Below, in pieces: positions 46,951 through 58,349 of a stretch of DNA of 64,000 nt. The translations under genes and the position numbers were made by a program. Position 1 is the stretch's first letter. Each line of letters begins with the position of its first letter. Under the pieces are notes generated by a model. The model had not been told where the DNA came from. It saw nothing but the letters and a program-made list of their open reading frames with translations, and did not search any database. Source of the DNA: Apium graveolens (Eukaryota > Streptophyta > Magnoliopsida > Apiales > Apiaceae); NCBI RefSeq assembly GCF_009905375.1, contig NC_133647.1, forward strand, positions 132,076,088-132,140,087, read 5' to 3'.

Positions 46951-47964
46951 ATGTCTTCTGCACTATCACTCAGGAGTATACTAGATGCTCACAAATTGAC
47001 TGGTCCTAATTATGCTGACTGGCTTCGAAACTTGAGAATTATTCTCAGGATTGAGAAGCTGGAATACGTGATTGACTCACCTAAGCCTACAGAACCTGCT
47101 AGTGATGCACATAATGATGAACATGTTGTGTATCGTAAGTGGATAGATGATGCAAATGTTGCTCAATGCATCATGCTAGCTTCCATGAACATTGAGCTAC
47201 AGAAGCAACATGAGCATATGGATGCTCACACTATCCTCATGCATCTACAAGAGTTGTATGATGTGGCAGGGAGGACAGCTCGATATGAGATATCGAAGGA
47301 GTTGTTCGGTTGTAGGATGTCTGAGGGATCATCTGTGAATGACCATGTACTTAAGATGATCAATTTGATTGAACGTCTTGGACAACTTGGTTTTACCATG
47401 GATGGGGAGCTGAGCCAAGACCTGGTCTTGCAATCGCTTCCGAGTTCGTTCTCGCAGTTTGTTGTGAACTTTCACATGAATAAGTTGGATGTCAGCCTGC
47501 CTGAACTCCACAACATGTTGAAGACTGCGGAATCGAATTTTCCCCCTAAGAAGAGTTCTGTTCTTCTAATTGGTGAAGGTTCCAATCCTAAGAAAAGGAA
47601 GAGGAACCCTTCCAAGAAGAAGAAAGTAGGTGAGAAAACGCCGGTTCCACCAAAAGCTGAAGACCCCAAGAGCAAAGTTGTTTGCTTTCACTGTAACAAG
47701 GTGGGGCACTGGAAGAGGAACTGCAAGGTTTACCTTGCAGAATTGAAGAAGAAGAAGGGTAGTGAGACTACCGCTTCTGATTCAGGTATGTTCATGATAG
47801 AAATGAATATGTCATTAAATCAAATTTCTACTTGGGTATTCGATACCGCCTGTGGTTCTCAAATCTGCAATTTGTTGCAGGGACCAAGGAGAAGTAGGAC
47901 TCTTGAGGAAGAGGAGGTGATTCTACTGAGGGAAATGGAGCAAGAGTTGCTGCTGAAGATGTAG
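46951..47964 (+). CDS. Element D gag with protease start (337 codons, frameshifted at the end)
   Basis: ATG at 46951 (MSSALSLRSILDAHKL). Residues about 1-200 are the copia gag core (LTGPNYADWLRNLRIIL, TARYEISKELFG). A Lys-rich basic stretch follows, then the zinc knuckle CFHCNKVGHWKRNC (about residues 243-258, bases 47683-47724) and the protease start WVFDTACGSQIC (about 47838-47870), with Ala in place of Gly in the usual DTG/DSG. The frame then shifts near 47920: the end LEEEEVILLREMEQEL is an out-of-frame tail, and the true continuation is in the +1 frame. Gag would form the particle and bind the RNA. Confidence 0.88.
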   Translation: MSSALSLRSILDAHKLTGPNYADWLRNLRIILRIEKLEYVIDSPKPTEPASDAHNDEHVVYRKWIDDANVAQCIMLASMNIELQKQHEHMDAHTILMHLQELYDVAGRTARYEISKELFGCRMSEGSSVNDHVLKMINLIERLGQLGFTMDGELSQDLVLQSLPSSFSQFVVNFHMNKLDVSLPELHNMLKTAESNFPPKKSSVLLIGEGSNPKKRKRNPSKKKKVGEKTPVPPKAEDPKSKVVCFHCNKVGHWKRNCKVYLAELKKKKGSETTASDSGMFMIEMNMSLNQISTWVFDTACGSQICNLLQGPRRSRTLEEEEVILLREMEQELLLKM

Positions 47965-49745
47965 AATCATTTCATTTACATATGCCTACGGGAAAGACTA
48001 TTGTTTTAAATAAGTGTTATTTTGTTCCCTCGATTGTGAGGAATATTATTCCCATGTTAGACTTGGCTGGATTTTCATTTATTATTGAGAATAATTAATG
48101 TTCTATTCTTAGAGATAATATTCTTTATGGACGTGGTACTTTAAATAATGGTCTGTATAAATGTGACATAATTTACTTCAGATTGAACAAACTAATAAAA
48201 GAAAAGGGATGATGAAAATCTCACTTCATAGTGGCACTGCAGTCTCCATTTAGTAGACATGGAGAGAGGGCTGCAAATTTGCTAGGAATGGTACACACAG
48301 ATGTATGTGGACCAATGTCTACGCAAGCCATGGGTGGATTTTCATACTTCATTACTTTCATAGATGATAGATCTGGATTCGGATATGTGTTTGATGAAAC
48401 ACAAGTCCGAGGCCTTTGAAAAGTTCAAAGAATATAAGTATAAAGTGGAGAAACAACCAAACATAGTATTATAACTCTTCGATTAGATCGAGGTGGTGAA
48501 TACTTGAACGGAGAGTTTCTAGATTATCTCAAAGTAAATGGTATAGTCTCCCAATGGACGCCTCTAGATTGGTATCTAAAAGGAGAAATCGAACTTTGTT
48601 AGACATAGTTCGGTCCATGATGAGCTATGCAAATCTTCCAGTATTCCTATGGGGTTATGCATTGGAAACCTCAGCATATTTACTAAATATGGTGCCTTCG
48701 AAAATCTGTTCCTCAAACTTCGTATGAGATATGGAAAGTAAGGAAACCGAGTCTTAAACACGTTAAGATTTGGGGATGTCCAGCTTATGTCAAGTAAGTT
48801 AACCCAAATAAGCTGGAACATCGATCCGTAAAATGTGGTTTTGTGGGATATCATAAAGAGACTTTAGGATATTACTTTTACACCGATCATCGGGTGTTTG
48901 TCTCCAGACATGCTACCTTCTTGGAAAAGGAGTTTATCCTTGAAGGAAACAGTGGGAGCAAAATTGAACTTGATGAAGTTCAAGAAGCACAAACTACTAC
49001 GGATCAAGTGGAAACACCTGTTCTGACTGAACAACCTTTTGTGGAACAGCCCATTCATAGATCAGGGAGAGTGTCTCGCCAACCTGAGAGGTATTATGGC
49101 CTTGTCATTGAGAATGACAATGAGTTGTCGATCATTGATGATGACGACCCTGTGACCTATAATGAGGCTATGAGTAGTGTTGACTCAGAGAAATGGCATA
49201 GTGCCATGAAATCCGGAAAGAAATCTATGTATACGGGATACAAAAGAATGATTAGAGTAGATAGCCAGGTGGAGACCTTTAAGGCCAGGCTTGTGGCAAA
49301 AGAATTCAAACAAAGGCAATGGATTGACTTTGATGAAACCTTTTACCTGTAGCCCTGTTAAAATCAGTTCGGATTTTGCTTGCGAATGCTGCTTACTACG
49401 ACTATGAGATCTGGCAATTAGCCAGATGGTTTTCTTTCCAAGAGAAATGAAAACCTAGTGTGTAAGCTGCTGCGAACCATATGTAGTTTAAAGCAGGCTT
49501 CTCGAAAGATGGAACATTCGTTTTGATGAGACAATCAAAGAGTTTGATTTTATCAAAAACGAAGATGAACCATGCGTCTAAAAAAGTGTTAGTGGGAGCG
49601 CGGTAATATTTCTTGTATTGTATTGAAATAGAGTTGACACACATAACAACATAGCAGACCCACTCACAAAGCTACTTTATGAAAGTCACTTTGATCGTCA
49701 TAAAGACAAGATGGGTATTAGATACCAAAGTGATTGGCTTTAGTA
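47965..49745 (+). pseudogene. Element D pol remnants: protease, partial integrase, RT start, RNase H end
   Basis: Pieces in several frames. Protease body (about 47920-48210) with VPSIVRNIIPMLDLAG. A deletion near 48215-48230 removes the pre-integrase zinc region. Integrase core 48270-48420 (VHTDVCGPMSTQAMGGF), then a frameshift, the second Asp region near 48484 and a damaged Glu region near 48560. The integrase end and start of RT are at 48843-49352 (SGRVSRQPERYYG, ARLVAKEFKQRQ). The RT palm and RNase H catalytic core are missing; only the last part of RNase H (NIADPLTK, about 49650-49740) remains next to the PPT. Confidence 0.85.
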
Positions 49746-49746
49746 C

Positions 49747-49757
49747 AAGTGGGAGAT
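49747..49757 (+). other. Polypurine tract of element D
   Basis: AAGTGGGAGAT directly before the 3' LTR at 49758. Confidence 0.85.
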
Positions 49758-51429
49758 TGAAAGGAATATGTCCTAAGTCCAATCATGTATTAGGATTTAG
49801 GAATAACTTTTATGTAATCTGTTTTGATTTCATTGATATTAATAAAGACTTGTTTTGTTTTTATTACGGGCTTTATCTATTTAAGTGTTTAAATAAGATA
49901 TACCATAGTTTAGAGTAAAGCTTTTTATGGATTATGATGAGATCATAATAGTGAGACCTAAAAAGATGATAACTCTAAAATTAAATAGTTCCTGGTCATA
50001 GGATTACTAACTGGTAATTAATAATCCGCAAAGATCGATACATACTATGCTTGCTTCATTATGAAGGATGTCTGTTCTCATAAACATTTGTGTGGTGACA
50101 CTATAGCTAGTATGTAGGTCCTTATTATGGAATAAGTTCACTGAGCATGACTCGCACAGCTGAACAACTGATGGAGTTCACTTACGTGTCAGCAGTTGTT
50201 CACATAGTGATAGTTGTACAAGTATCCTTAGACTTGAGGTCATCATAGTCATCTTGTGTACACTGAACTATGCTTTGGGTTAGTTCTTAGTCTCCAAGGA
50301 CAATTATTAGGGCTCTTCTGGGTATAGGAATTTTTACACGAAGATAGTGTATGATCAATAAAGGATCTACCCCTTCCAGTGAAGGAAGCGAATGTTCAAG
50401 GCTGATCCACTTATGCTAGTTCAGGAATCTCTGGCCAGAGTAAATGAAATTAGAAAGGAGTTTCTAATTTCCATAGAACTACGCATAGTAAATGGTAAGC
50501 AAAGTGATTGAATTAGATAGGCTTGACACGAGATCCATGCCTTGTATTTAATCGGGACATTGTAGGGTAGAAGGAGTTTATTGTACGGTAACTATTCACT
50601 GAATAGGTTCTTGGTATTCTAAGCAGTGAATTCATATTATCCGGATAGTCGCGATATGCTGAGAAGTATCCCTCACGATGTAGAATAAATGTGATTAATT
50701 AATTAATCATATTTAATAAATTAGAGAATTTATATAAATAATGATAAAATAGTTTTATTATTATTTATTTATACTACCGGCTTAATATTGAACCTACAGG
50801 GTCACACCATAAAAAGAGAATGATTTAATGGTGGAGGAATTAATTAATAATGGCTAATAATTATTTATTTATGAAATAAATAATTAATTGGCAAATTTAA
50901 TAATTGATTAAATGAGATTTAATTGATTATAAATTAATTAAGAAAAGTTCTTAATGTTATTAATTAAGGATTTAATTTTTGGAAATTAAATCAAGAGAGA
51001 TAATTATTTCTAAAGTGTTTAGAAAAAGGATTAATAATTAAAAGGTGTTTTAATTATTAATGAGAATAATAAATGGGATAATAATAATATTATTTATGGG
51101 AAAATTTTAGCTGAAAATTTTGCCTATAAATACACTATTATAGACCCTATTTTATTCTAACCGACATCAAACCCGAAAACCCAAAAAGTTTGGAAAACCC
51201 AATTCTCTCCACCTCCTTCCTCCTCCTTAACATCGTTTTCTTGGTGGATATCGGTGGAGTGCTTCACACTTGAGGAGCAACTGCTATGGATCTCTGATCG
51301 TTGTCTCCGAATTATTTTAAAAGGTTAGATTCGATCCCTCGAATTTTTATTCACGATTTATATGCTTTTATTTGGATTTTATATGTGTAAAAGTGTTTTT
51401 CCACGCCCCGCTGCGTTAAAAATCCAACA
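49758..51429 (+). repeat. 3' LTR of element D (1672 bp)
   Basis: Matches the left LTR but for about nine substitutions and a 2-bp insertion (ATATGTG versus ATGTG near 51381). Ends AATCCAACA, followed by the AGATC duplication. Confidence 0.93.
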
Positions 51430-51434
51430 AGATC
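51430..51434. repeat. Target-site duplication of element D, right copy
   Basis: AGATC, matching 43438-43442. Confidence 0.93.
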
Positions 51435-52637
51435 TAGTTGCTCCGGAATCCATCAAAACTTTTACTTTTACTGAGTTTATAACAAGCATACCTTCTACCA
51501 CGTCCACATCTTGCACCGCATCTTTCGTCATCGTGTTAAAGGTTCTAGCTCTGGGTTGAGCTGATGGTGCTGGTAGAGACGGCGGTCCAGCAATTCTGAG
51601 AACATTAGCCTTTTGAACAGGCTCCAATTCCTGGCCATATGGCCCACTTTACCACACTTGAAATATGCCGAATCAGGCTTCCTTTCTCCACTTGGGCATT
51701 CTGAAGAATAATGCCCCTTCTGGTTGTACTTAAAACATGTTATATCCAGCTTATTACACCTCCTCGGGTGTCTCTTTCCACAATTCCCGCATTCTTGAAT
51801 ATGGGGTCTGCTATCCTTCCCCGGTTGTCCAGCCTTCTGGAAACGGTTCTTCTGAGCTCCATTACCGGGTCTAAACTTCTGGAACTTTTGGTTCTGACCT
51901 CCACCATTCTTCCCAAACTTCCTTCTGAACTTTGAGCTTCCTTGCTCTTGCTCAAAGCTTTCAAACTTCCTCTTTCTTCCTTCATTTTCTCTTCTGGCAG
52001 CTTCCCGCTCACCTTCCACTATCATTGCTTTTTGAACCAAAGCAGCATAATTCTTGATCTCCAACATTGCTATTTGACTCCTAATCCACGGCTTATGTCC
52101 CTGCTGGAACCTCTTAGCCTTTTTCGCCTCTGTATTCACGTACTCAAGTACGAATCTAGACAATTCTGAAAACTTCACCTCATATTCTGCTGCTGACATA
52201 TCCTCTTGTCTAAGATCCAGAAATTTCATTTCCAACTGATCTTGCATATAGCTTGGAAAATACTTCTTCAGAAACATCTCGGTGAACTTCTCCCAAGATA
52301 AGTCTTTGCCTTTCAACAACGCCTTAGAAGACTCCCACCAGAAACTTGCTTCATCTTTCAGGTAATAACTTGCGTACTGAGCTTTCTTGTCGTCCTTAAC
52401 TTCTGCTAACTCAAAGGCTTTTTCCATTTCTCTCAACCACAACTGAGCTTTAATCGGGTCTGGCAAACCTAAGAACTCTGGGGGATGAACAGATTGAAAG
52501 TGCTTAAAGTTTCCAACTTTAGGGGCCACAAGTTGTTGCAAAAGCTGAGCAAGTCTGCTCATCATAGTGGTTTTTGGGTTTATTTCTGGGTCTTGGGTGG
52601 GAATTTCTTCTTCTTGGTGATCTGGTGAGTTGGCCAT
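51430..52637 (-). pseudogene. Element B gag and protease start
   Basis: ATG at 52637 opens 369 codons (to 51528). Gag core: LWLREMEKAFELAE, FWWESSKALL, LEMKFLDLRQEDMS. Knuckles: CGNCGKRHPRRC intact, then CFKYNQKGHYSSEC with Tyr for the second Cys, and YFKCGKVGHMARNW with first and last Cys lost. Near 51625 the frame shifts into the one reading KDAVQDVDVVEGML and LMDSGATRS, the protease active site, where element D is inserted; the next residues (FISES) are at 43442. Closely related to gag of F but with a different N-terminus (HQEEEIPTQDPEINPK). Confidence 0.9.
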
Positions 52638-53175
52638 TTCTTACAAACCTGATTGAGCAATTATTTAGCAATACGATGGCATGACATATATATAATAACA
52701 GTTTCTATAAAATCTCTTTTGTGGGTTTTAAGTTTTACCCAATTTGCACATGCAATCCTATTACTACATAATTCTCATATCGGTGTTGTTTTATCATGGC
52801 ACAGAATAGGGTTTTATGAGCTTTAAACATGGTTATACGAAAACATGGTTGTATTAAAACATGATATTGAGAACAGTTTATGAGATAATCAAGGTGCACA
52901 ATGGAAAGCAAGACAATTGATTTATTTAAACAAGGGTACATAGATAATTCTGGATATCATAAGTTCTGAAATAAGGTACAATAAATTGCAGGGTTAAACA
53001 GAGGAAAAACTGGAAAATATCCCCCTATCTACCCCTAACTTCCAACAACTACTACTACAACACTGATCTGAAATACAACAAGATAAATGAAAAGGGATCC
53101 CGGCATCTGACCAAGTATCCCAAAGCCTATCGGCGCTGAAAAACAATAATCTACGGGCTCAACCAACAGTCTCGT
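52638..53175 (-). other. Untranslated stretch between leader ORF and gag of B
   Basis: About 540 bases, AT-rich, with no supported ORF. Corresponds in position to 14027-14337 of F. Confidence 0.5.
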
Positions 53176-53499
53176 CTAATCATCTAGAATCTCTCTCAAC
53201 ACAACCAACATCCAGCGAATGATCTTATGCAGCCTCCGGGCCTCAGCATCAGCATCACTAGTGGATGGTCCCTCATCCAATCTCCTCCTGGAAACCTGCT
53301 CCATCAACTGAATCCTAGCTCTCCACTCTTCCATCACTACTGAAGTCCTCTGCCTAGAATCTCGAATCAACCTATACACAGGGTCCTCCTCTTGGTCTGA
53401 ACTAACATACACAGGCTCCTCTGGAGAGGGTGGAACGGGGTTCACAGGGGTACCAGTCAAACTAATCTCTGAGTCTGAGTCACTACCACTACTAGGATC
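53176..53499 (-). CDS. Small acidic leader ORF upstream of gag in element B
   Basis: The minus strand after a strong 3' splice-site-like sequence (TTTTATGTTTTCTCTCAG ending at 53500) is open for 107 codons: DPSSGSDSDSEISL, then Pro/Glu-rich VPPSPEEPVYVSSDQEEDP, then a charged helical end RRLHKIIRWMLVVLREILDD. The frame also extends upstream through the T-rich tract, but only with a GTG. In F an ORF with the same layout lies in the same place (14338-14694). The two share the Ser/Asp start and helical end but little exact sequence. Function unknown; it may be an extra exon of gag or a separate small protein. Confidence 0.4.
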   Translation of the reverse strand, partial: DPSSGSDSDSEISLTGTPVNPVPPSPEEPVYVSSDQEEDPVYRLIRDSRQRTSVVMEEWRARIQLMEQVSRRRLDEGPSTSDADAEARRLHKIIRWMLVVLREILDD

Positions 53500-53727
53500 C
53501 TGAGAGAAAACATAAAACAACAACCAAGAAACAATGTTAGGGTTAAATAAAGCTTCCACCTAACTCACACCCTAACTCTAGTTTCTACTTCACCAATAAA
53601 CACTTTTCTTAGACTATACTTAATAGTCTAACCCAACTCTATATGAGTCGAACTCTCTCGCGATATAGATATATTCCCAAAATACCCCTTTTTAAATCCT
53701 AACTTGTCTCAGGGACTAGATCCTGTA
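53500..53727 (-). other. Leader of B between PBS and leader ORF
   Basis: About 230 bases. Contains CGCGAGAGAG on the minus strand (near 53655), also found in the F leader (near 14747). Possible intron containing the T-rich acceptor at its left end. No clear 5' splice site could be chosen. Confidence 0.35.
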
Positions 53728-53739
53728 GCTCTGATACCA
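53728..53739 (-). other. PBS of element B (initiator-Met tRNA)
   Basis: TGGTATCAGAGC on the minus strand, three bases from the 5' LTR edge at 53743. Confidence 0.92.
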
Positions 53740-53742
53740 ACT

Positions 53743-56700
53743 TGTGACGCCCTCAATCTCGGGGTTAGGAAATGAGGACTCACACACCTCTAATCTAATA
53801 ATTAAATATGCATAAACCCCGATTAACTACTAACAGGATCAACAGGATAAAGTATGAGACAAGATTACAACTACCAATCACAAAATATAACTTACAAACC
53901 CAAAATATTATTAAATAAACAATATCGATTCCGGCTGGGAACCGACAGATAACCTATTGTATCTTTAAACACTTCTTTCTAGGCGCGAGCTCACTCATAA
54001 TTACCACTACCTGCTCTGGCAACCGGAAGCCCTCAACACGGTAGGGACCACCAAGTACGCTCTTACGAGCAGTGCGCCTAAGCCTGGCCATCTTCTTGCT
54101 TAACTGCCATGGTTAGATTAAAACAAAACAAATGAGTATAAAACTCAGCAAGTAACTATATAGCAGTTCTACAATATCAAATCACAGTATGCTTTACCGA
54201 ACTCAGGGCATTCTACTTTATTTGATCTAGGTGGCAGATTTCCAGCTTTTGGGTTAAGGAAAGGTTTTGAAGGATAATGTGGGGCTTTCAAGGAACAAAG
54301 CTCAAAGCAGGACGAAAGCCGACATTCATCACAAATCATTAAAGGATCATAATAGATCTTTCAAAAGAGGAAAGCAACAATATTTTAATATATGGAATCA
54401 ATCATATGATCAACAAATTCAAGTATCAGGGTTCTCGAGCTTTAAGCTTCACAATAACATAATCAACTCTTTTCAAAGCAATATAAACCATTTTCATTTT
54501 CAAGAATCAATTTACTGAACAGAAAGTTTCAGTTCCCTTTTTTTTAAATAATCATTTAGAACCCTTGATTGGATCACTTTATCTTTCCATTTCATTATAT
54601 ACGGGTGATCAGCCCGTATCGACCTCCATTCCGGTCTTTAAGGTACCAATCGGCATAATTTCAGGCTTAAGTTGGACTAGCCCCGCTAACCTCTTACCAT
54701 GACTGGACTAGTCCCACTAGCCTCTTATGTCCCAATCCAATCCATCAGGAATTCATTTGGAAAACCTTGAGTTGGAAAAACAATTAGGTATTCTAAAATT
54801 CATTTTATCATTACCAAGCATTTGAAATCATTCGGACTCTTTCAAGTCGAAACTCATTCTTAATTCAGATTTTAAGGAAACAAAGTTCAGGGAGTGATTC
54901 AAAGATACGCAAGGAACAATTCATAAGAATTCTGTATCAGGGATAACAAAGCACTTAAGTTAGAAGGATCAACATTTGTTTAGGGATCAATAGGGTGATC
55001 AGGGAGAACAGGGTATCATTAAACAGGGTTAACAAGGATAATCAGAGGGTCCAATATATTTCATGGCTCAATACATAATTTGAACAGGAAGGACAGATTA
55101 TCAAAGGGTGGAATCAATAAGCTTATCAATAACAGATTATCAAGAACAAGGGTACTTCAAATCAATATCAGGGTTTCATAATTAAACAGTTCAATACTCT
55201 ACATGGTATGGACAACATTCTCTTTATAACCATTTACACAAGTAATCAGAGTTACTTGCCTGGATTTGCTTTCCTGAAGGTTGAACTACTGCCACCTAGT
55301 AAACCCTTTCCTTTCCTAGCCTGAATGCCCTCACGCTCCGAATCTACAATAAAACCAAACCTTAATCAGATTCTCAACTCTCGTTCTCGGAACGATCACT
55401 CTATACGATAACTCGATTATATCCTTGACTCGAGTACACGAATATAGCTTATACACATAAGCACATAACACATAACACATTCCTTCCCGTAACCTTTATA
55501 TCTTTATATACTTAATAATCGAAGCGCACTTGCTTAATCTTAGCTATTTCTCAAATCACACTAATATAACTCTTATGAGTACATGATTTATTCACAACCA
55601 AACATTTACGACCATAGGTATCACCTATAGCTCTTTTTAATATCAAACGATTTATTTCCCCTTAATTCAAACCAAACATACAAAACACATCCACATATAT
55701 TCAATTTCAATCTCACATATTTATGCACAACTAATGAAATTTACAAGATTCATTTACTCACTTTAACCTTATCATTTTTAATCAAAAATCCGAATAATAA
55801 ACACATTAAGGGTCAAAATCAACAACTTCTTTTAATCATCAAAATTCGAACACAAACACTACTTAATCTTTATCATGCAATCAAGCTCTCACTAGCCACT
55901 AAACTAACTTAATTCCACCTTTTTACTCCTAAGAACCCATTCGGGTTTTCCATAAATCAAACATGCAAGAATGGATTTTGACATGCAAGGTTATATATCA
56001 CATTTCCCACTTGTTTTAGTCCTTAACTAGATCATTCCATTCACATAAACACCAAATCCAAGCATTACCTAGTGACTTTAGCTTTAATCAATTCATTTAG
56101 TCAACATGCATCCACTTAATCACCAAATTATCCCTTGTTTAGTTTATTTTCCATTCGGCAAGAACATAATTTACAACTCAATGACTAATCAATGACATGC
56201 ACATCTTGATCTTCTTTAAAACTAACATGCAATCACTTTTTAGGCCATATAAACTTAGTGTTCACCAAGATTAACTCACAAAATCAAATTTCTCTTCTTA
56301 ATTAGCATAAAGCCGAATGATAAACTCACATGCAAACCTTAATTTTTGATTTTCTAAGCAACAATCATTTACACACATCCACTTACTTCCTAACACAATC
56401 AATACAACCATTTTATCAATCACATACTCAATTTTCAACAAAAGAAACAAAACCCTTTTTCAAGCTTTCAAGAAACCATAACATGCAAAGCTAAAATCAA
56501 ATGATCATATCATGGAAACTCCACCGGCTCTCCTTTGGATCATGGCCGGTGGTGGTCGAACTTGAGAGAGCCCATAACGGGTCTCTTCTTGAGTTTATGA
56601 CCCCCAAAATGCTTGAATTCACTCTCATGGTTATGCATCAAGAAATGGTTTTCCTTGAACAACACCATAGTGATTAACCAACAAAACTTCTATAAATACT

Positions 56701-57866
56701 TACATGCAAATATGAATCGAAGAGTATACCGAAAATAAAGACTAAAGGTAGCAATATCTTTGAGTTTGAGTAGGTTTTGAAGGTTGCATGCAAGTGAGAG
56801 AGATGAGAGATGGAGAGAGCCGAGAGAGAGTGTGAGAGAGAGTGTTCAAGAGAAAGAAAAGAAAAGAGAAGAGAGGGGAGAGTGGGTGCACGGAAAAAGA
56901 AAGGAAAAAGGGGGGGGGGAAGAATGAATTTATACTCAACCAAAATAAGGGCAAATTTGTAATCTACTAATTCCCTTTTAGCTCATTTGTTCCTTTTCTT
57001 TTTACTTAAATGTAACAAAAATCAAATATAAAGTATATCTCTCTCGGGAAGTCGAGAATTATCGAAAATGAAAATTTTAATACGTAGGCCTCAAAATTAG
57101 CTTTTTAACCATTACTCATAATAGATTTTTGAGCAAACGGTTGATTTTATTTGAATTTCGCAAACTTGCTTTAATAATAACATTTTCCACATAAAATCAA
57201 TTTAAAAATGCAAAGACCAACAATTAAATTCACTCATCATTTTTTAAAAGTCTCTGGGACTACTAAGAAGATATCAGAACAAATCCCATGTTTTTATCTT
57301 ACTCGGATGATTTTATAAAAATGCGCGAAGGTTAATTAAACCTTTATTTAAATCACATAATTCCTTTAAAATTCACAAAAATTGTCACAGAACACATAGC
57401 CATGCACACAGTCAAGCAATCACACATATACAGTCACATAATGACTCAGGTCTGATCATAGATTTTATCCTTCTTTAATCTTTATCCTCTTTTACGCGTA
57501 CCGGGTCACATTCAGCCTGACGGCCCGACGCTCAGCGTTTCGATTACGCTTCTCATTATCTTTACCAATCAACACGTCACTTAGGACGAAATACTTTATT
57601 TATACATTCATTTCATTCAGTCACACATAATTCACATTTTATATTCTTTAACTCCTTATTAGGACGGGTTCAGTTCTACTTGACGGCCCGACACCACAGC
57701 TTAACTTCTAAGCTGACTCTTTAAATTGGAACGTTTTTATCCATGATCCTATACTCTAATATACAGAAAAGACATTTAAATCATCACTTAGTCACATAAT
57801 TATAATCACATCACATAACACATACTTTATTGACTTAATTACGTCGCAAAATTCTCAGTCGTCACA
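53743..57866 (-). repeat. 5' LTR of element B (4124 bp)
   Basis: TGTGACGCCCTC...GTCGTCACA. Full-length partner of the interrupted left LTR, and holds the 370 bp (55268-55640) that copy has lost. Purine-rich block at 56788-56920 with TATAAA on the coding strand at 56929-56934. No gene is seen; the antisense ORF at 54267-54518 is a by-product. Confidence 0.93.
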
Positions 57867-57871
57867 GTGAG
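57867..57871. repeat. Target-site duplication of element B, right copy
   Basis: GTGAG versus GAGAG at 24110-24114; one substitution, as expected for the older insertion. Confidence 0.75.
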
Positions 57872-58289
57872 TGACTCACTTTCTTCACTATGAAAATGCT
57901 CATATTGCTGAATCAAGAGTTGTATTTTGTTTTCCCTTACCTGCTCAGTACCATCACATATAACTTGAATTGTATCCTAGACTTCTTTGGAAGTTTTACA
58001 GTTTATGATATTGTCAAACATATCACCATCAACACTATTAAACAAAATGTTCATGGCCTTCTTATCCTTATGAACTTGTTCGATATATGGATCAGACCAT
58101 TATGCTCTAGGCTTTGGGATAGATGTTTCATTTCCTGTAGCAGCGCATAGAGACATGTGGACCTTCCTCAATGCAGTCCACATATGCTTCATCTTGAGAT
58201 AGGAAATGCAGGTGCATCTTCACCTTTCAATGGTGATAGTTGTCTTTGTCCAGAAATGGAATCATTACACCAACATCTTTTCTACTCAT
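57872..58289 (-). pseudogene. Element A: N-terminal part of the Sirevirus-type gag
   Basis: ATG at 58289 (MSRKDVGVMIPFLDKDNY), 47 bases from the PBS. Codon 21 is TGA where copia gag proteins have Trp. Further frames continue the gag core to the B insertion at 57867, where the reading frame joins 24114. It is a decayed copy of the particle protein. The plus-strand ORF at 57890-58150 is its shadow. Confidence 0.75.
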
Positions 58290-58335
58290 CTTGTTAGTTG
58301 TTGTGATCTTTAAACTCTTTATTCTTCAAGAGATT

Positions 58336-58347
58336 GCTCTGATACCA
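58336..58347 (-). other. PBS of element A (initiator-Met tRNA)
   Basis: TGGTATCAGAGC on the minus strand, two bases from the inferred LTR start at 58350. Confidence 0.88.
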
Positions 58348-58349
58348 AT

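Larger units (their letters stand above)
43443..51429 (+). mobile_element. Element D: internally deleted Ty1/copia element, 7.99 kb, plus strand
   Basis: LTRs 43443-45112 (1670 bp) and 49758-51429 (1672 bp) differ at about nine bases plus one 2-bp indel. PBS at 45114, PPT at 49747, TSD AGATC. It keeps a good gag and protease start but lacks the pre-integrase region, the RT palm with its active site and most of RNase H. The LTRs are far better kept than the coding part, so the deleted form probably moved with proteins supplied by a relative. It is the only plus-strand element in the window. Confidence 0.93.
24115..57866 (-). mobile_element. Element B: older Tekay-like Ty3/gypsy element, inflated to 33.75 kb by two nested insertions
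   Basis: LTRs lie at 24115-25200 plus 37437-40100 (left, interrupted by element C) and 53743-57866 (right, 4124 bp). PPT at 40101, PBS at 53728. The coding strand is minus, with the same domain order and close protein similarity to F but different LTRs. The gag-pol is dead: at least three nonsense codons, one frameshift near 51625 and the insertion of element D in the protease. Over the first 1.09 kb the two LTRs differ at about 20 sites (1.8 %), about 0.7 million years under the assumed rate. It sits in the gag of element A. Confidence 0.9.
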
